64,000 nucleotides of DNA from JALUZX01 sp964561605 (GTDB taxonomy: Bacteria; Planctomycetota; UBA1135; JALUZX01): contig CAZLQD010000008.1 of the NCBI GenBank assembly GCA_964561605.1, positions 13,827-77,826 on the forward strand, given 5' to 3'. A program made the translations under genes and the position numbers. The notes beneath the pieces were generated by a model. It was not told the origin of the DNA and made no database searches. It saw only the letters and a program-made list of their open reading frames with translations. Shown here piece after piece: positions 25,046 through 33,606 of this stretch (positions within the stretch are counted from its first letter, which is position 1; every line of letters begins with the position of its first letter).

Positions 25046-26682
25046 GCGGGAAGGGGATCGAGGGACTGATCCGGGGAATCCTCTCCCTGACCACCCGGGA
25101 GAAGGGACCCAAGATCTTCGTCGTGGACGGGAAGGGCGATGTGGTCTTCCTCTCCGGCCGGGGGCCCGAGGGATGGGAGGGGCCCCGATGTATGGACCAG
25201 GAAGGGAGGATCCATCCTCCTCCGCCGCCGGGATGGAAGGCCCTTCTCTTCCCCCTGGAGATCTACGGGAAGAACCAGGGCGCCCTGGGAACGGTGGTTC
25301 CCCTGGAGGAGGCCCAGGCCTGGGAGGAACTCCTGGCCCACCTCCACGCCGTGGAGAAGGAAAGACGGCTCAAGGAATACGAGAACGAGGACCTCACCGA
25401 GGCCACGGTCAGGCACCACGAGGAGATCACAATCCTCATCGACATGCCCCGCCTGGTGAACCTGGGCCTGGGCCCCAAGGAATTCTGGGAGAACACCCTG
25501 GAGCTTCTGGAGCGGGCCGTGAAGTGCACCCGCTCCTACGCCCTCAGGACCCTCCGGGGACGGAAGGGCTACCAGGTGATCTGCGCCCGGGAGAAGGGGC
25601 GTTTCTTCTGGGAGTCCGGCGAGGGTGATCCTCGAGAGAACCACTTCGTCGGGTACGAAGGCGACGAAGGGCTTGCCGCCCTGGCCATCGAGGAAGGCCG
25701 CCTCGTGAGCCGGGGGGATTTGACCAAGGAAATCCGCCCCCTGGCCCCCTTCGAGAAGGGTGCCGTCTCCGCCCTGGTGGTTCCCCTGGTCTCCCCGGTC
25801 GTCCTGGAAGGGCGCGAGCAGATCCTCGGAGCCGTGGTCCTCCTGGACAGGGAGAAGGAACCGGGCCGGATCGTGGACTTCCGTTCCACCGACAGGAAGA
25901 TGGCCGATCTCATCTGCAACCAGGTCGCCACCCTGCTCGGGAACAGGGAGCTTGCGGAATTCCGCAAGGAGGTGGAGATCGCCGGGACCATCCAGAAGAC
26001 CCTCCTTCCCAGGAAGGACAAGGAGATCGAGGGCTTCGACGTGGCGGGCAGGTGCGAGCCGGCCCACTACGTGGGAGGGGACTACTACGACTACATCCCC
26101 CTCAAGAACGGGGCGTGCGGTGTGGTCGTGGCCGACATCTCGGGTCACAACCTGGCCTCGGCCCTTCTCATGCCCATGGCCAGGAGGGTCCTCATTTCCG
26201 TGGGCCGAAACAGGAAGGACCCATCGAAGGTCTTATGCGAGGCCTCCCGCCTCCTCTACGAAGACCTCTCGGGTGCGGAACTCTTCCTGACCCTCTTCCT
26301 GGCCGTCCTGGAACCCGGGAAGTCCCGGGTTCTCCTGGCCAACGCCGGCCACAACCCTCCTCTCCTCCTCAGGACCAGGAGGAACGACCCCCAGTGGGTC
26401 GACGTGGACGGTCCCATCATGGGGTTCCTTCCCGAGCCGGAGCACCGACTCAAACGCCTGGAGATGGCCCCTGGGGACCTTCTCGTCCTGTATACCGACG
26501 GGGTGACGGAGGTGACCGACGACAAGGGGGAGATGATGGGGACGGAACGGCTGGCGGAGATCGTGACCTCCCTCCGCGAGAGGTCCGCCAGGGAGATCCT
26601 CGAGGGGGTCTTCTCCGCCGTGAGGGAGTTCGGCGATTCCGGACAGGACGACGTGACCGTGGTGGTGATCAAGAAGACTTGA
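25042..26682 (+). CDS. RsbU/SpoIIE-type PP2C phosphatase with GAF-like sensor
   Basis: The 546-residue protein has a variable N-terminal region (1-~90), a helical linker rich in Glu/Arg (KERRLKEYENEDL), a GAF-like domain at about residues 145-300, a signalling helix and a SpoIIE phosphatase domain. The phosphatase metal ligands appear in VGGDYYDY, VVADISGHN (the usual GHG is GHN here), LYTDGVTEV and SGQDDVTVV. Such enzymes dephosphorylate a STAS-domain antagonist in response to a signal. It is coupled by a 4-base overlap to the RsbW-like gene and followed after 31 bases by a free receiver protein, which probably controls it in place of the receiver that is often fused to such phosphatases. 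Confidence 0.93.
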   Translation: MSGKGIEGLIRGILSLTTREKGPKIFVVDGKGDVVFLSGRGPEGWEGPRCMDQEGRIHPPPPPGWKALLFPLEIYGKNQGALGTVVPLEEAQAWEELLAHLHAVEKERRLKEYENEDLTEATVRHHEEITILIDMPRLVNLGLGPKEFWENTLELLERAVKCTRSYALRTLRGRKGYQVICAREKGRFFWESGEGDPRENHFVGYEGDEGLAALAIEEGRLVSRGDLTKEIRPLAPFEKGAVSALVVPLVSPVVLEGREQILGAVVLLDREKEPGRIVDFRSTDRKMADLICNQVATLLGNRELAEFRKEVEIAGTIQKTLLPRKDKEIEGFDVAGRCEPAHYVGGDYYDYIPLKNGACGVVVADISGHNLASALLMPMARRVLISVGRNRKDPSKVLCEASRLLYEDLSGAELFLTLFLAVLEPGKSRVLLANAGHNPPLLLRTRRNDPQWVDVDGPIMGFLPEPEHRLKRLEMAPGDLLVLYTDGVTEVTDDKGEMMGTERLAEIVTSLRERSAREILEGVFSAVREFGDSGQDDVTVVVIKKT

Positions 26683-26713
26683 ACTTTCCGGGGGTAGGAT
26701 TCCGCCGGGGAAG

Positions 26714-27106
26714 ATGGAACGGGAAACCGTCATGGGCAAAAAGAAGATCGTGCTGGTCGTGGACGACGAGCCTTACATCCTGAAATCCATGGCCTTCGTC
26801 CTGAAGAGGGCCCGCTACGAGGTCCTGGAGGCCACCAACGGCGAGGAGGCCCTGGAGGCCTTGAAGGAGCACAAGCCTTCCCTGGTCTTCCTCGACGTGA
26901 TGATGCCCAAGAAGAGCGGGTACGAAGTGGTCCAGGAGGTCCGTTCCGACCCGGACCTCTCCGATACCTTCATGGTCCTTCTCACCGCCAAGGGACAGGA
27001 CTCGGACCGGGAGGAAGGCTTGAGTCTCGGGGCGGACGATTTCATGACCAAGCCCTTCAGTCCCTCCAAGATCCTGGAGAAGGCCAGGGAAGTCCTGGGA
27101 GAGTGA
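26714..27106 (+). CDS. Single-domain response regulator (receiver)
   Basis: A 130-residue CheY-like receiver with the acidic pair in VVDDEPYIL, phospho-acceptor Asp61 in VFLDVMMPK, Thr in VLLTAKG and Lys in FMTKPFSP. There is no output domain. It is the third gene after the RsbW- and RsbU-like genes, so it probably transmits a two-component signal to the phosphatase. Two starts are possible, 26714 and 26732 (MGKKKIVL). The upstream one has GGGGAAG close by, while the second matches the usual receiver N-terminus better. Confidence 0.93.
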   Translation: MERETVMGKKKIVLVVDDEPYILKSMAFVLKRARYEVLEATNGEEALEALKEHKPSLVFLDVMMPKKSGYEVVQEVRSDPDLSDTFMVLLTAKGQDSDREEGLSLGADDFMTKPFSPSKILEKAREVLGE

Positions 27107-27179
27107 GGACTTCCCCGGCCGGGGAAAAGAGGCGCCATCCTTTGCGTCGGCCGCCTTGGGGTCCTACCCTCTGCGGGCC

Positions 27180-28544
27180 ATGAAACGCGACCTCACGGGC
27201 GGTCCCCTCTTCAAAGAAAGTCTTTCCTTCGGGCTCCCCCTGGCCCTGGGAACGGCTACCCACGCCCTTTTCAACCTGGTGGACTTGAAACTCGTGGGGT
27301 TTCTCGGGCAGGACGCCGTTGCGGCGGTCCACGTAGGCAGCGTGGTGAACTTCCTCCCCATGATCCTGGCCAACGGGATCGGCGTGGGAAGCGTCTCCCT
27401 CATCTCGCGCTTCCTGGGGAGCGGCGCAAGGGAGAAGGCCAGGGAGGTTTCCAACAGGGCCCTCTACAGCCTGATCGTCCTGGGGGTGATCCTGGGGATC
27501 GCCGGTTTCCTGGCCGCCCGCCCCCTGATCCGGTTCCAGAACGCCGAAGGGGCCGCCCTGGAGGAGGGGATCACCTACTTGAAGGTCCTCTCCCTGGGAA
27601 CGGTCACCATGTTCGTCCTCCTCCAGGTGACCACCGCCTTGCGGGCCATGGGGGCCGCCTTCCGTCCGGTCTTGCTTCTCACAGGGGCCAACCTGCTCAA
27701 CCTCCTGCTGGATCTGGTCCTCATCTTCGGTTGGGACCCTTTGGGGATTCCCGCCATGGGGGTGGCCGGGGCGGCCTGGGGAACGGTGATCGCCCGGGGC
27801 CTGGGAGCCCTGGTGGGCGTCTGGATGCTCCGGAGGAAGACCTGCCCCTTGCGGATCGAAAGGACTTCCTGGTCGGGCCTCTTCGGCGAGATGGGGAGGC
27901 TCTTCAGGATCGGTCTTCCCCAGTCCACCCAGATGCTCGTGCGGGCCCTGGCCGTCCTCTACATCACAAGGCTCGCCGCCGGGATGGGAGGCGTGGACGC
28001 CCTGGCGGCCATCTCGGTGGGAGTCAGGATGGACATGGTCCTCTTCTTCTCCGCCGCCGGGTGGGGAGCCGCGGCGGCGGCCTTCGTGGGGCACAACCTG
28101 GGGGCCCGGAAGGTCCGGCGGTGCATGCAGGCCGGCAGGCTCTACGCCTTCTTCGCCGCCTGCACGGGCGTGGTCCTCCTCGTGCTCTACGCCTGGTTCG
28201 CCCCCCAGATCCTCCATTTCTTCATCGAGAACCCCTCTCCCGCCGTGGTCCAGGAAGGGGTCCTCTACTTTCGATTGGCCGTCTTCAGCTATCCCACGGC
28301 GGCCGTCGCCCTGACCCTGGGGTCAGCCATCAACGGCGCGGGCGTGACCCTGGGGCCCATGGTGATCGACGCCATAGGCCACCTGGGGGTCCTCCTCCCC
28401 CTCACATCCACCTTGGCCACTGTGTGGAAGGGGCGTTACGACCTGAGCATGCTCTGGTTGACTCTAGTAGTGTTCAACGCCCTGGTGGCCGTGGTCTACC
28501 TGGTCTATTTCCAGAGGCGGAAGTGGTTGAAACGGAGGCTTTGA
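27180..28544 (+). CDS. MATE-family efflux transporter
   Basis: A 454-residue protein with twelve predicted helices and the two-fold repeated MATE architecture: PLALGTATHALFNLVDLKLVG in the first half and GLPQSTQMLVRALAVLY in the second. MATE proteins export organic cations, drugs or metabolites using Na+ or H+ gradients. The start MKRDLTGGPLFKESL at 27180 is typical of the family. The TPR-peptidase gene begins 3 bases after its stop, with its RBS inside this gene. Substrate is unknown. Confidence 0.93.
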   Translation: MKRDLTGGPLFKESLSFGLPLALGTATHALFNLVDLKLVGFLGQDAVAAVHVGSVVNFLPMILANGIGVGSVSLISRFLGSGAREKAREVSNRALYSLIVLGVILGIAGFLAARPLIRFQNAEGAALEEGITYLKVLSLGTVTMFVLLQVTTALRAMGAAFRPVLLLTGANLLNLLLDLVLIFGWDPLGIPAMGVAGAAWGTVIARGLGALVGVWMLRRKTCPLRIERTSWSGLFGEMGRLFRIGLPQSTQMLVRALAVLYITRLAAGMGGVDALAAISVGVRMDMVLFFSAAGWGAAAAAFVGHNLGARKVRRCMQAGRLYAFFAACTGVVLLVLYAWFAPQILHFFIENPSPAVVQEGVLYFRLAVFSYPTAAVALTLGSAINGAGVTLGPMVIDAIGHLGVLLPLTSTLATVWKGRYDLSMLWLTLVVFNALVAVVYLVYFQRRKWLKRRL

Positions 28545-28546
28545 CC

Positions 28547-31500
28547 GTGGAACGGACCTGGAATCTCCGCGGGGCCGCCCTCATGGGGGGCTTTCTCCTG
28601 GCTTTCCTCGCCGCCGCCATCCCTTCCCGCCTCCGGGCCCAGGGGGGAAGGGTGGCCGGGTCCCCCTTCGGCCCGGACTTGAAGGAGGCCTCCCGCCTGG
28701 TCTACCGGGGAAGGCTCGCCCGGGCGGTGATGCTCCTCAAGGAGATCCTCGCCTCGGGCGCCCCGGGGGAACCTCCCGAGGAGAGGCCTTCCGCCGAGGA
28801 CCTGGGCCGGGCCACGGCCCTTCTCGCCAGGGTCCACCTCATGCGGGGCCAGGTAAAAGAGGGGCTTTCCCTGGTGGAAGGATTCCTGAAGAAAGGTTCC
28901 CCCCGGGTGGACGTCCTTCTCGTCCAGGGCGACCTCCTCGCCCAGGTCGGCCGTTACGCCCGGGCCGCCAAGGCCTACGCCTCCGCCTCGGACCTGGATC
29001 CCCTGAACACGGAGTCCCGTTACAAGCGGGGCCTCATGAGCTGGACCATGGGGGCCCGGAAGGAGGCCCGGAGTTTCTGGAAGGAGGCCGTCCGGATCGG
29101 GGAGGAGCGGAAACTCACCCGCGGAAGGGACCTCCTCTTCCTGGGGAAGAGCCTGGAGCGCCTGGGCCGTTACGAAGAGGCCTCCGATTTCTACCTGGAG
29201 GCCGACAAGGCCTCCCCCCTGGACCACGACCCGGCCGTGGCCCTGGGTGAACTCTATTTCAAGGTATACGGCGAGGTGGCGGGCTACCCTTCCGGAGCCA
29301 AGGAGTTCCGCCGCGTTCTCCGGCCCGACAAGGGGGACCCGGGCTACATCCCCGCCCTGCTGGGGCTCTTCCGGATCTACAGGTTCAACCTCTTCCGGGA
29401 TCCTTCCAAGACGGAGTCCTTCCTGGAGAGGGCCCTCGGGCGGGACCCGGGCCGGCCCGGGGCCCTGGCCCTGCTGGCGGGATGGCGGATCGAGGACCGC
29501 CGTTACGCCGAGGCCCGTACCGCCCTCGAGAAGGCCCTGGAGCGCAACCCCAACCACGTGCCTTCCCTCTCCCAGCTCTACGCCCTGGAGTGGCTCACCA
29601 GGGGCAAGGATGCGGCGGCCCCCGTCAGGGCCCGTGCCCTGGCCGTCCAGGCCCGTTCCCCCCTTCCCGATACGACCCTGGGCCGCCACTTGATTCACCA
29701 CTACCGTTTTCCCGAGGCCGAACCGATCCTGAGGCGGGCCCTCTCCCTGGACCCGGAATACGTTCCCGCCCTGGACGCCCTTGGCAAGGTCCTGATCTAT
29801 ACGGGAAGAGGAAAAGAGGGACGGCTCTGCCTGGAGAAGGCGGATTCCCTCCAGGAGGGCTTCGTCAACGCCCCCAGGCACAACGCCATCGAGGTGGAGA
29901 AGAAGATCGAGGAGGAGTACCGCTCCTACAAGGCGGGGGATTTCGTCTTCTGGATGCATCCCTCGGAAGCCCCCGTCCTGCTCCACTTCCTCCCTCCCCT
30001 CTACGAGAAGGCCCGCAACTCCTTCCGGGCCAGGTATGGGTACGCCCCCAAGGGGCCCATCCGCGTGGAGGTCTTCCACCGGTTCGGGGATTTCTCGGTC
30101 CGAACGGTGAATTTCACGGGTTTCGGTGCACTGGGTGCCTGTTTCGGCGGCCTGATCACCTCCGTTTCCCCCTCGGCGCCCGAACTCCGGGACAAGTTCT
30201 CCTGGGCGGCCACGGCCTGGCATGAGTTCGCCCACACCGTGACCCTGGGACTTTCGCACAACCGGATCCCCCGGTGGTTCACCGAGGGTATCTCCGTCTA
30301 CGAGGAGACGGTCTGCGCTCCTTCGGCGGGGCGCCACAAGGAGAGGGAGCTGGTGGACGCCCTCTACAACGACGACCTCCCCGGGGTGGAACGGTTCAAC
30401 ACCTGGTTCCGCGGGCGGAGGGTGCTCTTCGCCTACTACCTGGCGGGCCTCTCGGTGAAGATGCTCGTCCAGGGGAAGGGGATTCCCACCTTGGTGAGGA
30501 TGTGCCGCCTCTACGGGCAGGGCCTCACCACGAGGGAGGTCCTGAAGGCCGGCCTGGGTTGGACACCGGCCCAGTTCGACCGGCGCTTCCGGGCCTGGCT
30601 CTCCCGGCGGGTCCGGGCCTTGAAGATCCGGCCCAGGCCGGGCGAAGAGATGCTCTCCCGCCTCCAGGTCCGGGTCCTCACCCATCCCAAGGATTTCCAG
30701 GCCCACCTGGACCTGGGTTGGGGGGCCTACTTCCAGGGCCGCACGGTGGACGCCGGCGTGGAACTGAGAAAGTGCTTCCAGCTCTCCCCCGGGGACGGCC
30801 GGGCCAAGCTCCTGGAAGGCCGGCTCGCCTACGCCATGGGGAATCTCCCCCTGGCCCAGGCCTCCCTGGAGGAGGCCTTCCAGAAGGGAGCGGACGACTT
30901 CTTCGCCCGCCTCGAGCTGGCCGCCATCCTGGGGAAGAAGGGGCGGACCGCCGCATCCCTGGCCCAACTGGAAGGGGCCCACCGTTGCTGGCCCACCTGC
31001 AACGACACCCGGTACTCCCCCCTCCTCCAGCGGGCCCGGATCTACCGGAAGCTGGGCCAGGAGAAGCGGTCCATGGCAGAGCTGGAGCGGTTCGTCTCCC
31101 TCTCGGGCTTCGCCCGGCCTCCCAGGCTGAGGCTGGCGGCCTACTACAAGAAGCTCGGCGACCGCAACAAGGAGGCCCGCTACCTCCGGGAGGCCCTGGA
31201 CATCGACCCCTTCGACCGGAAGGTCCTGGAGGACTACGCCCTTTGCCTCCAGGTCCTGGGTCGGAAGGAAGAGGCCCTGGACATGCTCGAGGCGGCCCTG
31301 GAAGTCCCTCCCGAGCTGGACCACGCTCCGCCCCAGGGAAAGAAGAAGCCCACTCCCCAGGAGGAAGCCCGGTTCCAGGCCAGGATCCGGGCCGCCCGGG
31401 CGGCCCTCTTGCTGGACCTGGGTCGGAAGGAAGAGGCCAAGGTCGAGGCGCGCCGGGCCTGGCAGGCCGCGCCGGACAGCCCGGAGGGCAGGCAGGCCCG

Positions 31501-31570
31501 GGGCATCCTGGATGCCCTGGAAAAGGGCGGCCCGGGCGGGCAAGAGAGGGAAGGAAAGGGAAAGAAATAG
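28547..31570 (+). CDS. Large TPR protein with gluzincin metallopeptidase-like domain
   Basis: The GTG at 28547 has GGAGG (28534-28538) eight bases upstream and gives a 1007-residue exported protein with a signal helix (MGGFLLAFLAAAIP) after a short basic stretch. Residues ~40-450 are tetratricopeptide repeats. Residues ~460-680 form a peptidase domain with the zinc motif WHEFAHT (HExxH) and, about 20 residues later, RWFTEGISVYEE, whose Glu would be the third ligand as in the peptidase_MA_2 group. The C-terminal third is again TPR (for example FQAHLDLGWGAYFQGRTVDA). Proteins of this build are common in Planctomycetes, and their substrates are unknown. It is transcribed with the MATE gene. Confidence 0.9.
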   Translation: MERTWNLRGAALMGGFLLAFLAAAIPSRLRAQGGRVAGSPFGPDLKEASRLVYRGRLARAVMLLKEILASGAPGEPPEERPSAEDLGRATALLARVHLMRGQVKEGLSLVEGFLKKGSPRVDVLLVQGDLLAQVGRYARAAKAYASASDLDPLNTESRYKRGLMSWTMGARKEARSFWKEAVRIGEERKLTRGRDLLFLGKSLERLGRYEEASDFYLEADKASPLDHDPAVALGELYFKVYGEVAGYPSGAKEFRRVLRPDKGDPGYIPALLGLFRIYRFNLFRDPSKTESFLERALGRDPGRPGALALLAGWRIEDRRYAEARTALEKALERNPNHVPSLSQLYALEWLTRGKDAAAPVRARALAVQARSPLPDTTLGRHLIHHYRFPEAEPILRRALSLDPEYVPALDALGKVLIYTGRGKEGRLCLEKADSLQEGFVNAPRHNAIEVEKKIEEEYRSYKAGDFVFWMHPSEAPVLLHFLPPLYEKARNSFRARYGYAPKGPIRVEVFHRFGDFSVRTVNFTGFGALGACFGGLITSVSPSAPELRDKFSWAATAWHEFAHTVTLGLSHNRIPRWFTEGISVYEETVCAPSAGRHKERELVDALYNDDLPGVERFNTWFRGRRVLFAYYLAGLSVKMLVQGKGIPTLVRMCRLYGQGLTTREVLKAGLGWTPAQFDRRFRAWLSRRVRALKIRPRPGEEMLSRLQVRVLTHPKDFQAHLDLGWGAYFQGRTVDAGVELRKCFQLSPGDGRAKLLEGRLAYAMGNLPLAQASLEEAFQKGADDFFARLELAAILGKKGRTAASLAQLEGAHRCWPTCNDTRYSPLLQRARIYRKLGQEKRSMAELERFVSLSGFARPPRLRLAAYYKKLGDRNKEARYLREALDIDPFDRKVLEDYALCLQVLGRKEEALDMLEAALEVPPELDHAPPQGKKKPTPQEEARFQARIRAARAALLLDLGRKEEAKVEARRAWQAAPDSPEGRQARGILDALEKGGPGGQEREGKGKK

Positions 31571-31572
31571 GA

Positions 31573-31590
31573 CTCCCGGCGGGCCGGGAG
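31573..31590 (+). terminator. Small GC hairpin after the TPR peptidase
   Basis: CTCCCGG (31573-31579) pairs with CCGGGAG (31584-31590) around a CGGG loop directly behind the stop codon. No U-tract is present, so this is only a candidate terminator. The 145-base gap up to the DnaA-like gene holds no obvious DnaA-box cluster. Confidence 0.3.
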
Positions 31591-31714
31591 GTCCCGGAGG
31601 AGGAGGGTGGCGTCCCAAGTCTTTCTCCGGCAGGAAAAAAGGAACGGTCGACAAATGGAGGGCCGTTGGGTTCACTAGGGGCCTTTCCAGCCCCGGGAGG
31701 TTCGAAAGAGACTC

Positions 31715-32986
31715 ATGGCGCCCCGTGAATCCACCATCCAGACCCTGCTGGACCAGGCCTGGCGAAAGGTCTCTTCCTCTCTGAGGGAAAAGCTCGGGGA
31801 GGAAGTCTGGCGGGAACTGGTGGACCCCCTGGTGGTCCAGGAGATCCGGCGGGGCGAAGTGGTCCTCCGGGCTCCCGATCGTTTCCTCGCCGAACGAGGT
31901 GCGGCCCGGGTGGGATTCCAACTGGAACAGGCCCTCTCCCATTGGCTCGGGGTGCCTCTCAGGGTGAGGATCCTTGGAGGAGCTCCTCCTCCCGCCGATC
32001 TCTCCCGTCCCGGCCGGGCCGGCAGGTCCCAGGCGCCGGAACTCCTGGAACATGGGGGCAACCGGATGGCCATTCGGGCCTTGAAGGCCGGAATGGGACC
32101 CAAGGGGGACCCCCGGTTCAACCCCCTCTACATCTGGGGAAGGGAGGGCGTGGGAAAGACCTTCCTCGTCAGGTCCCTCCTTTTCGGGCGGGATTCCGAC
32201 GGGGGCATCTACCTGAAGGCCCTGGACTTCCTGGAAGACCTGGCCCACGCCAGGAGAAAGGCGGGAGGGCTCTCCTCCTTCCGGGAGAGGATCCTGGGGA
32301 CGCGGCTCCTCGTGGTGGACGAGGTCCACAGGCTCAAGGGGAAGCCCGCCGCCCAGGCCGAACTCGTCCACCTTCTCAAGGTCCTTCTCTCCCGGGGCGG
32401 ACGGGTGGTCTTCCTGGGCCGGTACTCCCCCCGGGAGATCCGGAGGCTCGACAGGAGTCTCCTTTCCATACTCCTCTCGGGCTTCTCCGTGGAGGTCCAG
32501 GTGCCCGGCGAGGCGGCCCGCCTGGAGGCCCTCCTCGCCCTGGAGCGTGAGGCCGGGCCTCCCTCCCTGCCGCCCTACCTGGTCCAGGAGCTGGCAAGGC
32601 GGCACAAGTGCGGATACGGTCCCCTGAGGGAGGCCTGGCTCAGGTTGCGGCAGAGCGGAATACGTCCCTCCGACGAGGACGAAGCCGGCGAACTCCTGGA
32701 GCGGGTCACCGGCGGGAGAGATACACTGGACCGGATTCTCCGGCGGGTTTCGGCCCACTTCGGCCTTTCCCCCGAGGACCTCCTTTCGGAGAGGCGCTCC
32801 CGGAACGTCTCCCTGGCCAGGCAGGTTGCGGCCTACGTCGCCCTGGAACGGGGCTTCTCCCTGGCCGCCGTGGCGGAGCGGCTCGGAGGGAGATCCCGCT
32901 CCACCGTGTCCTACATGCGCAAGCGGATCGCCGGGGCCAGGAAGCTGGATCCCTCCCTGGACCGGCTCCTGGAGGACCTGGCTTGA
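31715..32986 (+). CDS. dnaA: Divergent DnaA-family replication initiator
   Basis: The 423-residue protein has the DnaA domain order. The N-terminal domain I (WRKVSSSLREKLGEEVWREL) comes first. The AAA+ domain has Walker A GREGVGKT at residues ~142-149 and Walker B LLVVDEVH, where DnaA usually has IDD. The C-terminal domain IV starts at ILRRVSAHFGLSPEDLLS and ends with LGGRSRSTVSYMRKRI, equivalent to the DNA-binding signature 'gGRdHtTVxhA'. The substitutions in Walker B and the signature make it atypical; it could be the chromosomal initiator of a divergent lineage or a paralogue. It is coupled to tmk by a TTGA overlap and heads a tmk-holB-ricT cluster. No oriC-like repeat cluster was seen beside it. 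Confidence 0.85.
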   Translation: MAPRESTIQTLLDQAWRKVSSSLREKLGEEVWRELVDPLVVQEIRRGEVVLRAPDRFLAERGAARVGFQLEQALSHWLGVPLRVRILGGAPPPADLSRPGRAGRSQAPELLEHGGNRMAIRALKAGMGPKGDPRFNPLYIWGREGVGKTFLVRSLLFGRDSDGGIYLKALDFLEDLAHARRKAGGLSSFRERILGTRLLVVDEVHRLKGKPAAQAELVHLLKVLLSRGGRVVFLGRYSPREIRRLDRSLLSILLSGFSVEVQVPGEAARLEALLALEREAGPPSLPPYLVQELARRHKCGYGPLREAWLRLRQSGIRPSDEDEAGELLERVTGGRDTLDRILRRVSAHFGLSPEDLLSERRSRNVSLARQVAAYVALERGFSLAAVAERLGGRSRSTVSYMRKRIAGARKLDPSLDRLLEDLA

Positions 32987-33606
32987 AGAAGGGGGGGAAG
33001 GGCCTCTTCCTGGTCCTGGAAGGCCTGGACGGGTGCGGAAAGTCCACCCAGGCCCGGGCCCTGTCGGAACACCTCCGATTGCAGGGGAGGAAGGTCCGAG
33101 CCTTGAGGGAGCCCGGCTCCACGCCCCCGGGAGAGAAGGTCCGGGAGCTCCTCCTGGACCCGGCCACAGGCTCCCTCGATCCCGCCACGGAAGCCTTGCT
33201 CTTCATGGCCTGCCGGAGGGAGCTGGCCTCCCGGGTGATCGAGCCCGCCCTGGAGAGGGGTGAGGACGTGGTCCTCGAGCGGTTCCACCCTTCCACGATC
33301 TGCTACCAGGGAGCCGGCCTTGGGCTGGGTGTGGAGAGGGTGGAGGAGCTGGCCCGGTGGACCACGCCCGGCCTGGAACCCGACCTGGTCGTGCTCCTGG
33401 ACCTTCCCCTCGACGCGGCCCTGGCCCGCCTGGGGAAGGAGAGGGACCGCCTGGAGGGAAGGGGGGAGGCCTACCTGGAGCGGGTCCGCCGGGCCTTCCT
33501 GGATTGGGCACGCCGGGAACCCCGGGCCGTGGTGGTGGACGGGACCCTTCCTCCCGCCGAGGTGACCCGCCGGATCCTGGAGGAGGTGGACCGTGTCCTC
33601 TCTTGA
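32983..33606 (+). CDS. tmk: Thymidylate kinase
   Basis: A 207-residue dTMP kinase that makes dTDP for DNA synthesis. The P-loop is EGLDGCGKSTQ near residue 13. The phosphate-binding LREPGST, the ERFHPSTICYQG block (family 'DRf..S..AYQg') and LLDLPLDAALARL follow in order. The TTG at 32983 is used: it overlaps the dnaA stop (TTGA), has GGAGG seven bases upstream, and the N-terminus KKGGKGLFLVLEG matches the family. The gene overlaps the 5' end of holB by 14 bases. Confidence 0.95.
   Translation: MKKGGKGLFLVLEGLDGCGKSTQARALSEHLRLQGRKVRALREPGSTPPGEKVRELLLDPATGSLDPATEALLFMACRRELASRVIEPALERGEDVVLERFHPSTICYQGAGLGLGVERVEELARWTTPGLEPDLVVLLDLPLDAALARLGKERDRLEGRGEAYLERVRRAFLDWARREPRAVVVDGTLPPAEVTRRILEEVDRVLS

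Noticed and set aside
31571..31714. Replication origin next to the DnaA-like gene
   Set aside because: No TTATCCACA-like cluster, AT-rich unwinding region or dnaN neighbour is visible.
28505..32758. 1417-codon open frame on the minus strand
   Set aside because: It is the mirror image of the TPR peptidase and DnaA-like genes, with no recognisable domain, and depends on the absence of stop codons in GC-rich antisense DNA.
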